Assembly: GCF_900618535.1 (NCBI RefSeq)
Contig: NZ_UYJA01000002.1
Span: forward strand, 372,001-436,000
Reading direction: 5' to 3'
DNA length: 64,000 nucleotides
Source: Pseudomonas bubulae
GTDB lineage: Bacteria > Pseudomonadota > Gammaproteobacteria > Pseudomonadales > Pseudomonadaceae
Shown piece by piece: positions 1-8,944 of this stretch. The position numbers and the translations under genes were made by a program. Numbering within the stretch: position 1 is the first letter of the stretch; each line of letters starts with the position of its first letter. The notes under the pieces were generated by a model, which had not been told where the DNA came from, did no database searches, and saw only the letters and a list, made by a program, of their open reading frames with translations.

Positions 1-227
1 ACGTCCTGATAGCTCTGTGTGAGTTTCTTCACCAGGTTGGCGGTGGTGTTGAAGTGGGTAACCACTTCACTTTGGTAACTGTCAAAACGTTCCTGGATGT
101 CGTCCAGCTGACGCTGCGTGCGGTTAGGCACGGCATTGGGCAGCAGACGAGCAACCAGAAAACCAATGGCGACACCGGCAACCAGGGCGAGAGTCGGCAA
201 CAACCAAATCAAGAGCGAGTGTTCCAC
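1..227 (-). CDS. zapG: ZapG/YhcB family inner membrane protein, 3' end outside window
   Basis: The reading frame on the minus strand starts at a GTG (225-227) preceded by AGGAAGGA and runs off the left edge, so only about 75 residues are visible. The N-terminus is one hydrophobic membrane segment (LLIWLLPTLALVAGVAIGFL) followed by a charged, Gln-rich stretch of coiled-coil type, which is the pattern of the YhcB/DUF1043 family. In E. coli this single-pass protein links cell division and envelope synthesis. It is divergent from the hydrolase gene at 367, and the 139 bases between them must hold both promoters. The Pseudomonas neighbourhood (hydrolase, trpS, zapE) fits. Family assignment is by recognition of the N-terminal half only. 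Confidence 0.85.
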   Translation of the reverse strand, partial: MEHSLLIWLLPTLALVAGVAIGFLVARLLPNAVPNRTQRQLDDIQERFDSYQSEVVTHFNTTANLVKKLTQSYQD

Positions 228-366
228 GAGTCCTTCCTCTATAAACGGCTTTGCTTTACGTTAACGGCTCGGACCTGCGCTGTATACCGCGATGCACTCG
301 CAAATATGTCAGACAGAATCTATCAGCTAGACGAGTCGACCCAATCTGAGGTCACGGAGTTCCCTC

Positions 367-1002
367 TTGCTTACCCGCGAAACCCCCGTAGTAATTGCTG
401 GCCCGGTCGGCCAACTGGAAGCCTTGTACCTTGATTGTGCTGAGCCAAAGGGCCTTGCGCTGCTGTGTCACCCCAATCCGGTACAGGGCGGCACCATGAT
501 GAATAAAGTGGTTTCGACCTTGCAACGCACTGCCCGCGATGCTGGCCTGATTACCTTGCGATTTAATTACCGCGGCACCGGCGCCAGTGAAGGCAGCCAC
601 GATATGGGCACCGGCGAAGTCGACGATGCCTTTGCAGCAGCCCGGTGGTTGCGCGCCAGACACCCTGACTTGCCGATCACCCTGTTCGGTTTTTCGTTTG
701 GTGGTTTTGTTGCCGCCAGCCTGGGTGGTCGCCTTGAAGCCCAGGGCGAAAAGCTTGAGCGCGTGTTTATGATCGCCCCTGCGGTGATGCGTTTGCGTGA
801 CGAAGATGCCTTGCCACATAACTGCCCGCTGACCGTTATCCAGCCTGAAACCGACGAAGTGATCGACCCGCAGCTGGTCTATAACTGGTCAAACGACCTG
901 TCGCGCCCCCATGAGCTGCTGAAAGTGGCAGAATGCGGACACTTTTTTCACGGCAAGCTGCCCGAGCTCAAAGAGTTGGTAGCGCCACGCCTTTCGAATT
1001 GA
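367..1002 (+). CDS. Alpha/beta hydrolase, small serine hydrolase family
   Basis: The 211-residue protein has the alpha/beta hydrolase layout: an early LCHPNPVQGG loop that would form the oxyanion hole, the nucleophile elbow GFSFGG (Ser near residue 104), an Asp in the DEVIDPQ segment and a late His in ECGHFFHG. That gives a full Ser-Asp-His triad. No signal peptide is seen, so it should be cytoplasmic. The chosen start is a TTG at 367, because GGAG lies seven bases upstream and the fold begins directly after it. The substrate cannot be told from sequence; related proteins are annotated as YfhR/OsmC-like hydrolases or dienelactone-type hydrolases. It lies 24 bases before trpS and is probably co-transcribed with it. 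Confidence 0.85.
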   Translation: MLTRETPVVIAGPVGQLEALYLDCAEPKGLALLCHPNPVQGGTMMNKVVSTLQRTARDAGLITLRFNYRGTGASEGSHDMGTGEVDDAFAAARWLRARHPDLPITLFGFSFGGFVAASLGGRLEAQGEKLERVFMIAPAVMRLRDEDALPHNCPLTVIQPETDEVIDPQLVYNWSNDLSRPHELLKVAECGHFFHGKLPELKELVAPRLSN

Positions 1003-1026
1003 TTGCAGCCTGATAAGCGATTACCC

Positions 1027-2382
1027 ATGACCTCTCGTACTCGTATCCTCACCGGCATCACCACCACCGGTACGCCGCACCTGGGCAACTACGCCGGGGC
1101 CATCCGCCCTGCGATCGTGGCCAGCCGCGACCCCAACGCCGATTCGTTTTACTTCCTGGCTGACTACCATGCCCTGATCAAGTGCGATGACCCGCTGCGC
1201 ATCCAGCGTTCGCGTCAGGAAATCGCTGCAACCTGGCTGGCGGCCGGCCTTGATGTCGAGCGTGTGACCTTCTACCGTCAGTCCGATATTCCGGAAATCC
1301 CCGAGCTGACCTGGCTGCTGACCTGCGTAGCGGCCAAGGGCCTGCTCAATCGGGCCCATGCCTACAAGGCCTCGGTAGACAAGAACCTGGAAAACGGCGA
1401 AGACCCGGATGCGGGCATCACCATGGGCCTGTACAGCTACCCGGTGCTGATGGCTGCGGACATTCTGATGTTCAATGCCAACAAGGTGCCTGTGGGGCGT
1501 GACCAGATCCAGCACGTTGAAATGGCCCGTGACATTGGCCAGCGCTTCAACCACCTGTTCGGCAATGGCAAAGAGTTTTTCGCCATGCCCGAAGCGCTGA
1601 TCGAAGAAAGCGTGGCCACTTTGCCGGGTCTGGACGGTCGCAAGATGTCCAAGAGCTATGACAACACCATTCCGTTGTTCAGCAGCGCCAAGGACATGAA
1701 AAGCGCGATTTCGCGCATCGTTACCGACTCCCGTGCACCGGGCGAGGCGAAGGATCCGGACAACTCGCACCTGTTCACCCTGTACCAGGCATTCTCCACG
1801 CCTGAGCAGTCGGTTGAGTTCCGCAGCGAGCTGTTGCAGGGCCTGGGCTGGGGCGAAGCGAAAGAGCGCCTGTTCAAGCTGCTGGACGCCGAGCTGGGCG
1901 AGTCCCGCGAGCGTTACCACGACTTGATGTCGCGTCCTGATGATATGGAAGACATCCTGCTGGCTGGCGCCCAAAAAGCTCGCAAGATCGCAGCGCCTTT
2001 CCTTGTCGAATTGCGAGAAGCCGTTGGCTTGCGCTCGTTTGTCAGTGCCGCGCAAACCACTGCTGCGAGCAAAAAGAAAGCCGCCAAGGGCCCGCGCTTT
2101 GTCAGCTTCCGCGACGAAGACGGCAGCTTCCGTTTCCGCCTGCTGGCCGCTGCTGGCGAACAATTGCTGCTGTCGCGCAGCTTTGCCGACGGTAAAACCG
2201 CCGGTCAGGTGACCAAGCAGCTGCAATCCGGCGAGCCTCTGGATGTGCGCAGTGATGCGTTGAGCTTCAGTGTCTGGCTGGGCGACACCTGCGTGGCTGA
2301 CAGCCCGGTATTTGCCGATGCCACAGCCAGAGATGAGGCAATCGAAGCGTTGCGCCTTGCGCTGGTACCCGTTCAAGACTGA
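1027..2382 (+). CDS. trpS: Tryptophanyl-tRNA synthetase with C-terminal extension
   Basis: Charges tRNA-Trp with tryptophan in the cytoplasm. The class I signatures are present: the HIGH-type motif as TGTPHLGNY (residues about 15-23) and the KMSKS loop as [10 protein letters not shown] (about 205). The protein is 451 residues, whereas typical bacterial TrpS is about 330-340. The extra 110 or so residues follow an Ala/Lys-rich linker and contain [18 protein letters not shown], which resembles one repeat of YegP/DUF1508 proteins, with a weaker second copy behind it. This extended form is, to my knowledge, common in Pseudomonas. The start is the ATG at 1027, giving the standard N-terminus [10 protein letters not shown]; an upstream TTG at 1003 would add eight unlikely residues. 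Confidence 0.96.
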   Translation: MTSRTRILTGITTTGTPHLGNYAGAIRPAIVASRDPNADSFYFLADYHALIKCDDPLRIQRSRQEIAATWLAAGLDVERVTFYRQSDIPEIPELTWLLTCVAAKGLLNRAHAYKASVDKNLENGEDPDAGITMGLYSYPVLMAADILMFNANKVPVGRDQIQHVEMARDIGQRFNHLFGNGKEFFAMPEALIEESVATLPGLDGRKMSKSYDNTIPLFSSAKDMKSAISRIVTDSRAPGEAKDPDNSHLFTLYQAFSTPEQSVEFRSELLQGLGWGEAKERLFKLLDAELGESRERYHDLMSRPDDMEDILLAGAQKARKIAAPFLVELREAVGLRSFVSAAQTTAASKKKAAKGPRFVSFRDEDGSFRFRLLAAAGEQLLLSRSFADGKTAGQVTKQLQSGEPLDVRSDALSFSVWLGDTCVADSPVFADATARDEAIEALRLALVPVQD

Positions 2383-2473
2383 GAAAGTGCGACGTTTCGT
2401 CTCAGGTTTGATTGCCATTCCCAAGGGTCGTCGCTACAGTGTCGGCCCGTTTTTGTTGCCTTGCTAACGAATT

Positions 2474-3568
2474 ATGACGCCTCTAGAACGATATCAAGCA
2501 GATCTGAAACGCCCGGACTTCTTCCACGATGCCGCGCAGGAAAACGCTGTGCGCCATTTGCAGCGCCTGTACGACGACCTGGTCGCTTCCTCGCAGAGCA
2601 AGCCGGGCCTTTTCGGCAAGCTGTTCGGCAAAAAGGAGCAGACGCCGGTCAAGGGCCTCTACTTCTGGGGCGGTGTAGGCCGTGGCAAGACATATCTGGT
2701 CGATACGTTTTTCGATGCCCTGCCGTTCAAGGAGAAGGTGCGTACCCACTTCCACCGCTTCATGAAGCGCGTGCATGAAGAAATGCGCACCCTCAATGGC
2801 GAAAAGAACCCGCTGACCATTATCGCCAAGCGTTTTTCTGACGAGGCGCGGGTGATCTGCTTTGATGAATTCTTTGTGTCGGACATTACCGACGCCATGA
2901 TTCTCGGCACCTTGATGGAAGAACTGTTCAAAAACGGTGTCACCCTGGTGGCTACGTCGAACATTGTGCCTGACGGTTTGTACAAGGACGGCTTGCAGCG
3001 TGCGCGCTTCTTGCCCGCCATTGCGCTGATCAAGCAGAACACCGAAATCGTCAACGTCGACAGCGGCGTCGACTATCGCTTGCGTCACCTTGAGCAGGCC
3101 GAACTGTTTCACTTTCCGTTGAACGAAGAGTCCGAGAAGAGCTTGAGAGAAAGCTTCAAGGCGCTGACTCACAACTCCAACAGGGCGATCGAAAACGATG
3201 ATCTGATCATCGAGAACCGCACCATCCGTGCCTTGCGTACCTGTGATGATGTGGCCTGGTTCGAGTTTCGCGAGTTGTGCGACGGCCCGCGCAGCCAGAA
3301 TGATTACATCGAGCTTGGCAAGATCTTCAACGCTGTAATCCTCAGCGGTGTAGAGCAGATGGAAGTGAAAACGGACGACATCGCCCGACGCTTTATCAAC
3401 ATGGTCGATGAGTTTTACGACCGCAACGTCAAGCTGATCATCTCGGCTGAAGTCGAGCTGAAAGACCTTTACAAGGGCGGGCGCCTGAACTTCGAGTTCC
3501 AGCGTACCCTCAGCCGTTTGCTGGAAATGCAGTCCCATGAATATCTGACGCGGGCGCACAAACCCTAG
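2474..3568 (+). CDS. zapE: Cell division protein ZapE (AFG1-like ATPase)
   Basis: A 364-residue P-loop ATPase. Walker A is GGVGRGKTYLVD (about residues 71-82) and Walker B is VICFDEFFVSDI (about 128-139), followed by the sensor segment LVATSNIVP; together these are typical of the AFG1/ZapE family. In E. coli ZapE associates with the Z ring and affects its stability under low oxygen and heat. The protein has no signal peptide and should act at the inner face of the membrane. The ATG lies 91 bases after trpS without an obvious Shine-Dalgarno sequence, but no better start exists. A strong hairpin directly after the stop ends the transcript. Confidence 0.95.
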   Translation: MTPLERYQADLKRPDFFHDAAQENAVRHLQRLYDDLVASSQSKPGLFGKLFGKKEQTPVKGLYFWGGVGRGKTYLVDTFFDALPFKEKVRTHFHRFMKRVHEEMRTLNGEKNPLTIIAKRFSDEARVICFDEFFVSDITDAMILGTLMEELFKNGVTLVATSNIVPDGLYKDGLQRARFLPAIALIKQNTEIVNVDSGVDYRLRHLEQAELFHFPLNEESEKSLRESFKALTHNSNRAIENDDLIIENRTIRALRTCDDVAWFEFRELCDGPRSQNDYIELGKIFNAVILSGVEQMEVKTDDIARRFINMVDEFYDRNVKLIISAEVELKDLYKGGRLNFEFQRTLSRLLEMQSHEYLTRAHKP

Positions 3569-3570
3569 TC

Positions 3571-3604
3571 AAAAAAACGGCCTGCATTGCAGGCCTTTTT
3601 TATG
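3571..3604 (+). terminator. Bidirectional rho-independent terminator
   Basis: A GGCCTGCA / TGCAGGCC stem (3579-3595) is flanked by seven A residues on the left and six T residues on the right. It therefore can stop zapE transcription from the left and asparaginase transcription from the right, since the two genes converge here. Confidence 0.85.
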
Positions 3605-3610
3605 CCCGCC

Positions 3611-4633
3611 TCAGGCCTCGGCGGCCTTGAATCCCAGGCGCTGCACGTACTTGGCAATGTCGCGGGCATGCCCGCAACCTATCAGCAGCCATATCAGGAT
3701 CCGCGCCTTGTACGGGCAGAGAAACCCGCACATCAGCGCGCCGCGGTCGATCAGGTCCATCTCGCTGCCGATAAACCCGTAAGACGCTTCGGCGGTGGGG
3801 CCTGAACCTGTTCGTGACGCCACCAGAACCGGAATTTCCGTGGTGACCTGTTCGATCAGGTCGACCCATTCGACACTGACATGCCCGGCCCCGAAAGCAC
3901 TGACCACCAGCGCGTCATACCCCAGGGCCAGCACATGCTCCAGCAGTACCGTGTCGGCAGACAGTGTTGCTGGCAGCAATGCGACCTTGTGATGAATGCT
4001 GCGGGGCATGGGCAGGACAGTGCGTGCGCAGGCTTTACGCAGATAAAGCACGCGATTTTCGAGCATTAGCCCGGCAGGGCCGAAAAACGGCGAGTTGAAG
4101 GCGTCCAGCGTTATTGATGAGCATTTGCGCACATGCAGCGGCTGGTGAATCTGGCCGTTCATTACCACTAGAACGCCTCGCTTGCGGCTCTGTGTATCGA
4201 GCGCAACCCTGGAGGCATCCAGCAGATTGGCGGGGCCATCTGCGCCGGGATGATCGCTGGGGTGCATGGCGCCGGTCAGCACAAGTGGCACATCGGCATC
4301 CCATAACAGGTCAAGGAAGAATGCAGTTTCTTCCAGGGTGTCGGTGCCTTGGGTGATGACGATGCCCAGCGCGCCCAGCTTCACTTGCTCCTGGGCCCAG
4401 ATCAGCACTTCAAGCAGCAGATTGAAATCCAGGGAGGCGCTGGGAACCAGGCACAGGGTCTCGATATGAACGTCCAGCCCTTCGTGCAGCTGCGAAATGC
4501 CGTCAAGCAGTGCTTCGCCAGTGATCACGGGTTGTGCGCCTGAGCCGGGCTGTGTTGTGCGCATGCTCACGGTGCCACCCAGGGCTCCTATGGAAAGGAT
4601 GGGCAGGGAGTTGTGATTGAGTCTTTGCGCCAT
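3611..4633 (-). CDS. L-asparaginase, cytoplasmic type
   Basis: Hydrolyses asparagine to aspartate and ammonia. The 340-residue protein carries the two asparaginase signatures: GALGGTVSM with the nucleophilic Thr at residue 21, and ITQGTDTLEET with the Thr97-Asp98 pair. The catalytic Lys is in HVRKCSSITLDAFNS (Lys170). The TGAMHPSDHPGADGPANL segment also matches the family. There is no signal peptide, which argues for a cytoplasmic enzyme rather than the high-affinity periplasmic type. The start at 4633 is fixed by GGAGG eight bases upstream; a longer frame from 4702 lacks a ribosome site. The AraC-type regulator lies upstream on the same strand, 135 bases away, and may control it, but that is inference. 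Confidence 0.9.
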   Translation of the reverse strand: MAQRLNHNSLPILSIGALGGTVSMRTTQPGSGAQPVITGEALLDGISQLHEGLDVHIETLCLVPSASLDFNLLLEVLIWAQEQVKLGALGIVITQGTDTLEETAFFLDLLWDADVPLVLTGAMHPSDHPGADGPANLLDASRVALDTQSRKRGVLVVMNGQIHQPLHVRKCSSITLDAFNSPFFGPAGLMLENRVLYLRKACARTVLPMPRSIHHKVALLPATLSADTVLLEHVLALGYDALVVSAFGAGHVSVEWVDLIEQVTTEIPVLVASRTGSGPTAEASYGFIGSEMDLIDRGALMCGFLCPYKARILIWLLIGCGHARDIAKYVQRLGFKAAEA

Positions 4634-4768
4634 GCTGCGTACCTCCGCCAGTGGCCGGTGAAGCCTCTTCTTGTGAGTGCCCCTGGTTGGAGGGCATTTC
4701 ATCAGAGGCTTTTTGGGCTGGCGGAGAAATCAGATTGTTCCGCTTGGTGTGTAGTACAACGCTTAGAT

Positions 4769-5785
4769 TTAAGCGACCTGATTGAGGCCTGCATGCAGGA
4801 ACTGCTGACGATACTGGTTTGGTGAAAGCTCTGTGTGTTGGCGAAACAGACGCGCGAAGAAGCTTGCGTCGTCGTAGCCCACGTCATAGCTGATGGTCTT
4901 GATGCTTTTGCGGGTGGCCGAGAGCAGGCCCTTGGCGGTTTCTATGCGCAGGCGTTGCAGGTAGTGCAAGGGTTTGTCGCCGGTGGCCAGCTGAAAGCGG
5001 CGCATGAAGTTGCGGATGCTCATGCCGTGATCGCGGGCGACATCTTCAAAGCGGAACTTGTCGGCGAAGTGCTCTTCGAGCCAATGCTGGATTTGCAGGA
5101 TGATCACGTCCTGGTGCAGCTTCTGGCCGCCAAAGCCGATGCGCCCCGGGGTGTAATTGCGCTGTACTTCGTAAAGGATGTCGCGGGCTACGGCCTGGGC
5201 GATATTGGCGCCGCAAAAACGCTCGATCATGTAAATGTAGAGGTCGCAGGCTGAGGTAGGCCCGCCGGCGCAATAGAGGTTGTCGGCGTCGGTAAGGTGT
5301 TTGTCCTGGTTGAGGTGCACCAGGGGATAGCGCCGGGCAAAGGTGTCGAAGAAACGCCAGTAGGTGGTGGCCTCTTTGCCATCGAGCAGCCCGGCTTCAG
5401 CGAGCCAGAAGACTCCGGTGGCTTCAGCGCACAGGACAGCGCCGCGGGCATGCTGTTCGCGCAGCCAGGGCAGTACTTGCGGATAGCGCTGGCAGAGGGT
5501 GTCGAAATCGTCACCGAAGGCCGGCAGGATAATGATGTCGCTATCCTCCAGGCCGCCGTCCACAGGGAGCACCACATTGCTGAAGCTGGTGGCCGGTTTG
5601 CCGTCGGGGCTGACCAGGCGTGTCTCGAAAGTGGGGGTCAGGCCTTGTCCCAGCTGCTTGCCGTGACGCAGGCTGGCGAGGTGAAAGAAATCCTTGGCAT
5701 GCATCAGGGTCGACGCGAAAACCCGATCGATGGCCAAAATGCTGACACGCCGCAGCGGCGTGGAGAGTTGATTAGACATAGACAT
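4769..5785 (-). CDS. GlxA-type transcriptional regulator (DJ-1/PfpI domain plus AraC HTH)
   Basis: A 338-residue regulator of the AraC family. Residues 1-185 form a class I glutamine amidotransferase-like (DJ-1/PfpI) domain, with a conserved Cys in GAVLCAEATGVFWLAEAGLL. The C-terminal 110 residues hold two helix-turn-helix motifs, ending with SYDVGYDDASFFARLFRQ and the ELSPNQYRQQF signature of AraC proteins. Members of this subgroup (GbdR, CdhR, ArgR of Pseudomonas) sense amino acids or quaternary amines, but the ligand here cannot be read from sequence. The start at 5785 (MSMSNQL) leaves a weak AAGA about eleven bases upstream; 5779 is an alternative. It may regulate the asparaginase gene downstream. 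Confidence 0.88.
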   Translation of the reverse strand: MSMSNQLSTPLRRVSILAIDRVFASTLMHAKDFFHLASLRHGKQLGQGLTPTFETRLVSPDGKPATSFSNVVLPVDGGLEDSDIIILPAFGDDFDTLCQRYPQVLPWLREQHARGAVLCAEATGVFWLAEAGLLDGKEATTYWRFFDTFARRYPLVHLNQDKHLTDADNLYCAGGPTSACDLYIYMIERFCGANIAQAVARDILYEVQRNYTPGRIGFGGQKLHQDVIILQIQHWLEEHFADKFRFEDVARDHGMSIRNFMRRFQLATGDKPLHYLQRLRIETAKGLLSATRKSIKTISYDVGYDDASFFARLFRQHTELSPNQYRQQFLHAGLNQVA

Positions 5786-5879
5786 ATTTTGATTATTCTT
5801 ATAGGTGAAATTGGTCAACTTACGGCTGGATCGTCTTATGTTTTTTCCTGTGTGTCCAGAGGTTGCTACTTTTGTGGCC

Positions 5880-5952
5880 GCGGGCTTGCTCGCGATGGCA
5901 TCCATGGGGTTTCTCTGAAACACCGCGTCGCCTGCATCGCGAGCAAGCCCGC
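5880..5952. repeat. REP-type inverted pair (REPIN)
   Basis: An 18-base arm (5880-5897, GCGGGCTTGCTCGCGATG) is repeated as its exact reverse complement at 5935-5952 with 37 bases between. The arm matches the common Pseudomonas REP consensus around GCGGGCTTGCTCGCG. It lies in the intergenic space between two minus-strand genes. Confidence 0.85.
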
Positions 5953-5972
5953 TCCCGCAAGGGGGCGGTGGT

Positions 5973-7013
5973 TCAAGGTGCCGGGTTTGGCTGGTCCTTG
6001 TGGATGGCGTCGATACCGGCCAGCACCTCATCCGACAGTTTCAGGTCGAAGCTGGCGATATTGCTTTCGAGTTGCTCCATGGTCGTGGCACCAATGATAT
6101 TGCTGGTGACGAACGGTTGGCGGGTGACGAAGGCCAGGGCCATTTGCGCAGGGTCCAGGCCATGTTCGCGGGCCAGTGCCACGTAACGCTCGCTGGCAGC
6201 CACGGCCTGCGGGTTTGAATAGCGCGAGAAGCGGCTGTAGAGGGTCAGGCGGCCTTTTGGTGGTTGGGCGCCGCCACCGTACTTGCCCGAGAGCATGCCG
6301 AACGCCAGGGGCGAGTAGGCGAGCAGGCCGCACTGCTCGCGAATGGCGATTTCCGCCAGGCCCACTTCAAAGCTGCGGTTAAGCAGGCTGTAGGGGTTCT
6401 GGATCGATACGGCGCGCGGCCAGCCGCGACTTTCGGCCAGTTGCAGGAACTTCATGGTGGCCCACGGCGTTTCATTGGACAGGCCGATGTGGCGGATCTT
6501 GCCGGCCCTGACCTGCTCGTCGAGTGCCTCGAGAGTGTCTTCCAGCGGGGTGAAGTCTTCGTCGGCGTTGTGGGTGTAACCCAACTGGCCGAAGAAGTTG
6601 GTGCTGCGCTCGGGCCAGTGCAACTGGTAGAGGTCGATCCAGTCGGTTTGCAGGCGCTTGAGGCTGGCGTCCAGGGCTTGCACGATATGGCTGCGGTTGT
6701 GCTTGAGGTGGCCGTCACGGATGTAGTCGATGCCGTTGCCGGGGCCGGCGATCTTGCTCGCCAGCACCCAGTCGGCACGATCACCGCGTTCCTTGAACCA
6801 GTTACCGATAAAACGCTCGGTGGTGGCGTAGGTTTCGGCCTTGGGTGGCACCGGGTACATTTCGGCGGTGTCGATAAAGTTGATGCCGGCATTTTTGGCG
6901 CAGGCGATCTGCTCAAAGGCTTCGGTCTGGGTGTTCTGTTCACCCCAGGTCATGGTCCCGAGGGCGATTGCGCTTACTTTCAGATCGGTACGGCCAAGCT
7001 TTCGGTAGTCCAT
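5973..7013 (-). CDS. Tas-like NADP(H)-dependent aldo/keto reductase
   Basis: A 346-residue aldo/keto reductase, the same length as E. coli Tas. The catalytic tetrad of the superfamily is visible: Asp in FIDTAEMYP, Tyr in the same segment, Lys in VLASKIAGP and His in LYQLHWPE. The C-terminal cofactor region reads TSNIIGATTMEQLESN. It should reduce small aldehydes or ketones with NADPH in the cytoplasm; the physiological substrate is not known from sequence. The start at 7013 is fixed by AAGGAG seven bases upstream. The gene stands alone, with the REP pair downstream and the rplM promoter region upstream and divergent. Confidence 0.9.
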   Translation of the reverse strand: MDYRKLGRTDLKVSAIALGTMTWGEQNTQTEAFEQIACAKNAGINFIDTAEMYPVPPKAETYATTERFIGNWFKERGDRADWVLASKIAGPGNGIDYIRDGHLKHNRSHIVQALDASLKRLQTDWIDLYQLHWPERSTNFFGQLGYTHNADEDFTPLEDTLEALDEQVRAGKIRHIGLSNETPWATMKFLQLAESRGWPRAVSIQNPYSLLNRSFEVGLAEIAIREQCGLLAYSPLAFGMLSGKYGGGAQPPKGRLTLYSRFSRYSNPQAVAASERYVALAREHGLDPAQMALAFVTRQPFVTSNIIGATTMEQLESNIASFDLKLSDEVLAGIDAIHKDQPNPAP

Positions 7014-7184
7014 CGGGTGCTCCTTCGGGTAAACAAACATAAAAGCAGGTTGTAATTTTTTGCGCAATCTGGATAATTGCCCACCTCTTTCTGCAGTGGA
7101 AGTGATGCGCCGCCTGCCGAAGAATCTTGCCGTTGAACGGACGCGCTGACCCGAGCCCCCGATAGCGTCTGTATCCGGCTGCCT

Positions 7185-7218
7185 TTGACTTGTCAAAGTA
7201 CGCACTATTCAGTAAGAT
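7185..7218 (+). promoter_or_regulatory. Possible sigma70 promoter of rplM-rpsI
   Basis: TTGACT at 7185-7190 matches the -35 consensus in five of six positions. The -10 is less clear: TATTCA at 7206-7211 or TAAGAT at 7213-7218. It lies 40-75 bases upstream of rplM, within a spacer that must drive this ribosomal operon. The exact start point is uncertain. Confidence 0.35.
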
Positions 7219-7259
7219 CCGCCGTCTAATTTACAGGGCGGCCCCTGAGGCTATAAAGA

Positions 7260-7688
7260 ATGAAAACTTTTACTGCTAAACCAGAAACAGTAAAGCGCGA
7301 CTGGTTTGTCGTCGACGCTGCTGGTCAGACCCTGGGTCGTCTGGCCACCGAGATCGCGAGCCGTCTGCGTGGCAAGCACAAGCCGGAATACACTCCGCAC
7401 GTTGACACCGGTGACTACATCGTTGTTATCAACGCTGAGCAAATCCGTGTTACTGGTGCTAAAACCACTGACAAGATGTACTACTCTCACTCCGGTTTCC
7501 CGGGCGGGATTAAGTCGATCAACTTCGAAAAGCTGATCGCCAAAGCTCCTGAGCGCGTGATCGAGACCGCGGTTAAAGGCATGCTGCCTAAAAACCCACT
7601 GGGTCGCGACATGTACCGTAAGCTGAAAGTCTATGCGGGCGCTGCTCACCCTCATACTGCTCAGCAGCCCCAAGAACTGAAGTTTTAA
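7260..7688 (+). CDS. rplM: 50S ribosomal protein L13
   Basis: A 142-residue protein identical in length to the usual bacterial L13, with the family segments [19 protein letters not shown] near the start and [20 protein letters not shown] near the end. L13 binds 23S rRNA early in large-subunit assembly. It forms the standard two-gene operon with rpsI, 14 bases downstream. The ribosome site is GAGG ten bases before the ATG. In E. coli L13 represses its own operon through the mRNA leader; whether that holds here cannot be seen. Confidence 0.98.
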   Translation: MKTFTAKPETVKRDWFVVDAAGQTLGRLATEIASRLRGKHKPEYTPHVDTGDYIVVINAEQIRVTGAKTTDKMYYSHSGFPGGIKSINFEKLIAKAPERVIETAVKGMLPKNPLGRDMYRKLKVYAGAAHPHTAQQPQELKF

Positions 7689-7702
7689 CGGAATAGTTCA
7701 TT

Positions 7703-8095
7703 ATGTCGGCGACTCAAAACTACGGCACTGGCCGTCGTAAAACCGCAACCGCTCGCGTTTTCCTGCGTCCGGGTACCGGTAACATCTCCATCAACAACCG
7801 CACTCTGGAGAATTTCTTCGGTCGCGAAACTGCCCGTATGGTAGTTCGTCAGCCGTTGGAACTGACTGAGACTGTCGAGAAATTCGACATCTACGTCACC
7901 GTGATCGGTGGTGGTGTAAGTGGTCAAGCTGGCGCAATCCGCCACGGTATCACTCGCGCACTGATGCAGTATGACGAAACCCTGCGTGGCGCTCTGCGCA
8001 AAGCTGGCTTCGTTACTCGCGATGCTCGTGAAGTTGAACGTAAGAAAGTCGGTCTGCGTAAAGCGCGTAAGCGTCCGCAGTACTCGAAGCGTTAA
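7703..8095 (+). CDS. rpsI: 30S ribosomal protein S9
   Basis: A 130-residue protein with the S9 hallmarks: [18 protein letters not shown] at the N-terminus and the basic tail [16 protein letters not shown], whose terminal Lys-Arg reaches the P-site tRNA in the ribosome. It follows rplM in the conserved operon and is followed immediately by a strong terminator. Confidence 0.98.
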   Translation: MSATQNYGTGRRKTATARVFLRPGTGNISINNRTLENFFGRETARMVVRQPLELTETVEKFDIYVTVIGGGVSGQAGAIRHGITRALMQYDETLRGALRKAGFVTRDAREVERKKVGLRKARKRPQYSKR

Positions 8096-8110
8096 TTCGC
8101 AGCTTCGTTC

Positions 8111-8148
8111 AAAAAAGCCCAGCCTCCTTCGGGAGCTGGGCTTTTTTT
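8111..8148 (+). terminator. Rho-independent terminator of rplM-rpsI
   Basis: An AGCCCAGC...GCTGGGCT stem with a TTCG-type loop (about 8116-8142) followed by seven T residues. It begins 16 bases after the rpsI stop. Confidence 0.9.
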
Positions 8149-8176
8149 ATGGGCGATGATTTAGCGGTGTGACAAC

Positions 8177-8203
8177 TTGCCACATCCAGCAAACGCCTAT
8201 ACT
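8177..8203 (+). promoter_or_regulatory. Possible promoter of petABC
   Basis: TATACT at 8198-8203 is five of six to the -10 consensus. TTGCCA at 8177-8182 would be the -35, but the spacing is only 15. A roughly 145-base untranslated leader would precede petA. Confidence 0.35.
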
Positions 8204-8350
8204 ACAAGGCCTGTAGCCGCCCCAGAGCGGTAATTACCTTGTAAGACTAGGGGCTTTTCATTACCATTCTGCAAAATTTTTATAAGTAATAGATGCATAT
8301 TTAGTAGATGCCTGATTTAACAGGCCACAAAGCTGATGGGAGAGGACTGA

Positions 8351-8944
8351 ATGAGCAATGACGGCGTAAATGTCGGCCGGCGTCGCTTCCTCGTAGCAGC
8401 CACATCCGTGGTGGGTGCTGCAGGAGCGGTGGGGGCGGCGGTCCCGTTCGTGGGGTCGTGGTTTCCCAGTGCCAAGGCGAAAGCCGCTGGCGCACCGGTG
8501 AAAGTGAATATTGCAAAGGTTGAGCCAGGTCAGCAAATGATTGCTGAATGGCGTGGCCAGCCGGTATTCATCGTACGTCGCACCGAGGAAATCCTGGCAA
8601 ATCTGAAGAAGATTGAAGGGCAGCTTGCTGACCCGGATTCCAAGCAATCTGATCAGCCTGCTTATGTAAATCCGGAGCTGCGGTCGATCAAGCCAGAAAT
8701 TCTGTTGTTGATCGGTATTTGCACCCACTTGGGTTGCTCGCCTACGTTCCGTCCCGAGGTCGCGCCGGTTGATCTTGGCAAGGACTGGGTAGGCGGCTAT
8801 TTCTGCCCTTGTCATGGTTCGCACTATGATCTGGCCGGCCGCGTCTACAAGGCCCAGCCAGCGCCGCTGAACCTGCCAGTGCCGCCGTACTACTATGAGA
8901 CGGACAACATTGTCGTCGTTGGCCTCGATGGGGAGAACGCGTAA
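8351..8944 (+). CDS. petA: Cytochrome bc1 complex Rieske iron-sulfur subunit
   Basis: The 197-residue Rieske protein carries electrons from ubiquinol to cytochrome c1. The [2Fe-2S] ligands are visible as Cys124-Thr-His126 within CTHLGC and Cys152-Pro-Cys-His155 within CPCHGS, and Cys129/Cys154 would form the stabilising disulfide. The N-terminus has a twin-arginine signal anchor (GRRRFLVAATSV) that remains as the membrane segment. The start ATG follows AGAGGA. Its stop shares one base with the start of petB, the first of two such overlaps in this three-gene operon. Confidence 0.97.
   Translation: MSNDGVNVGRRRFLVAATSVVGAAGAVGAAVPFVGSWFPSAKAKAAGAPVKVNIAKVEPGQQMIAEWRGQPVFIVRRTEEILANLKKIEGQLADPDSKQSDQPAYVNPELRSIKPEILLLIGICTHLGCSPTFRPEVAPVDLGKDWVGGYFCPCHGSHYDLAGRVYKAQPAPLNLPVPPYYYETDNIVVVGLDGENA

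Noticed and set aside
1021..2424. A 467-residue minus-strand frame opposite trpS
   Set aside because: Shadow of trpS, which has diagnostic motifs on the plus strand.
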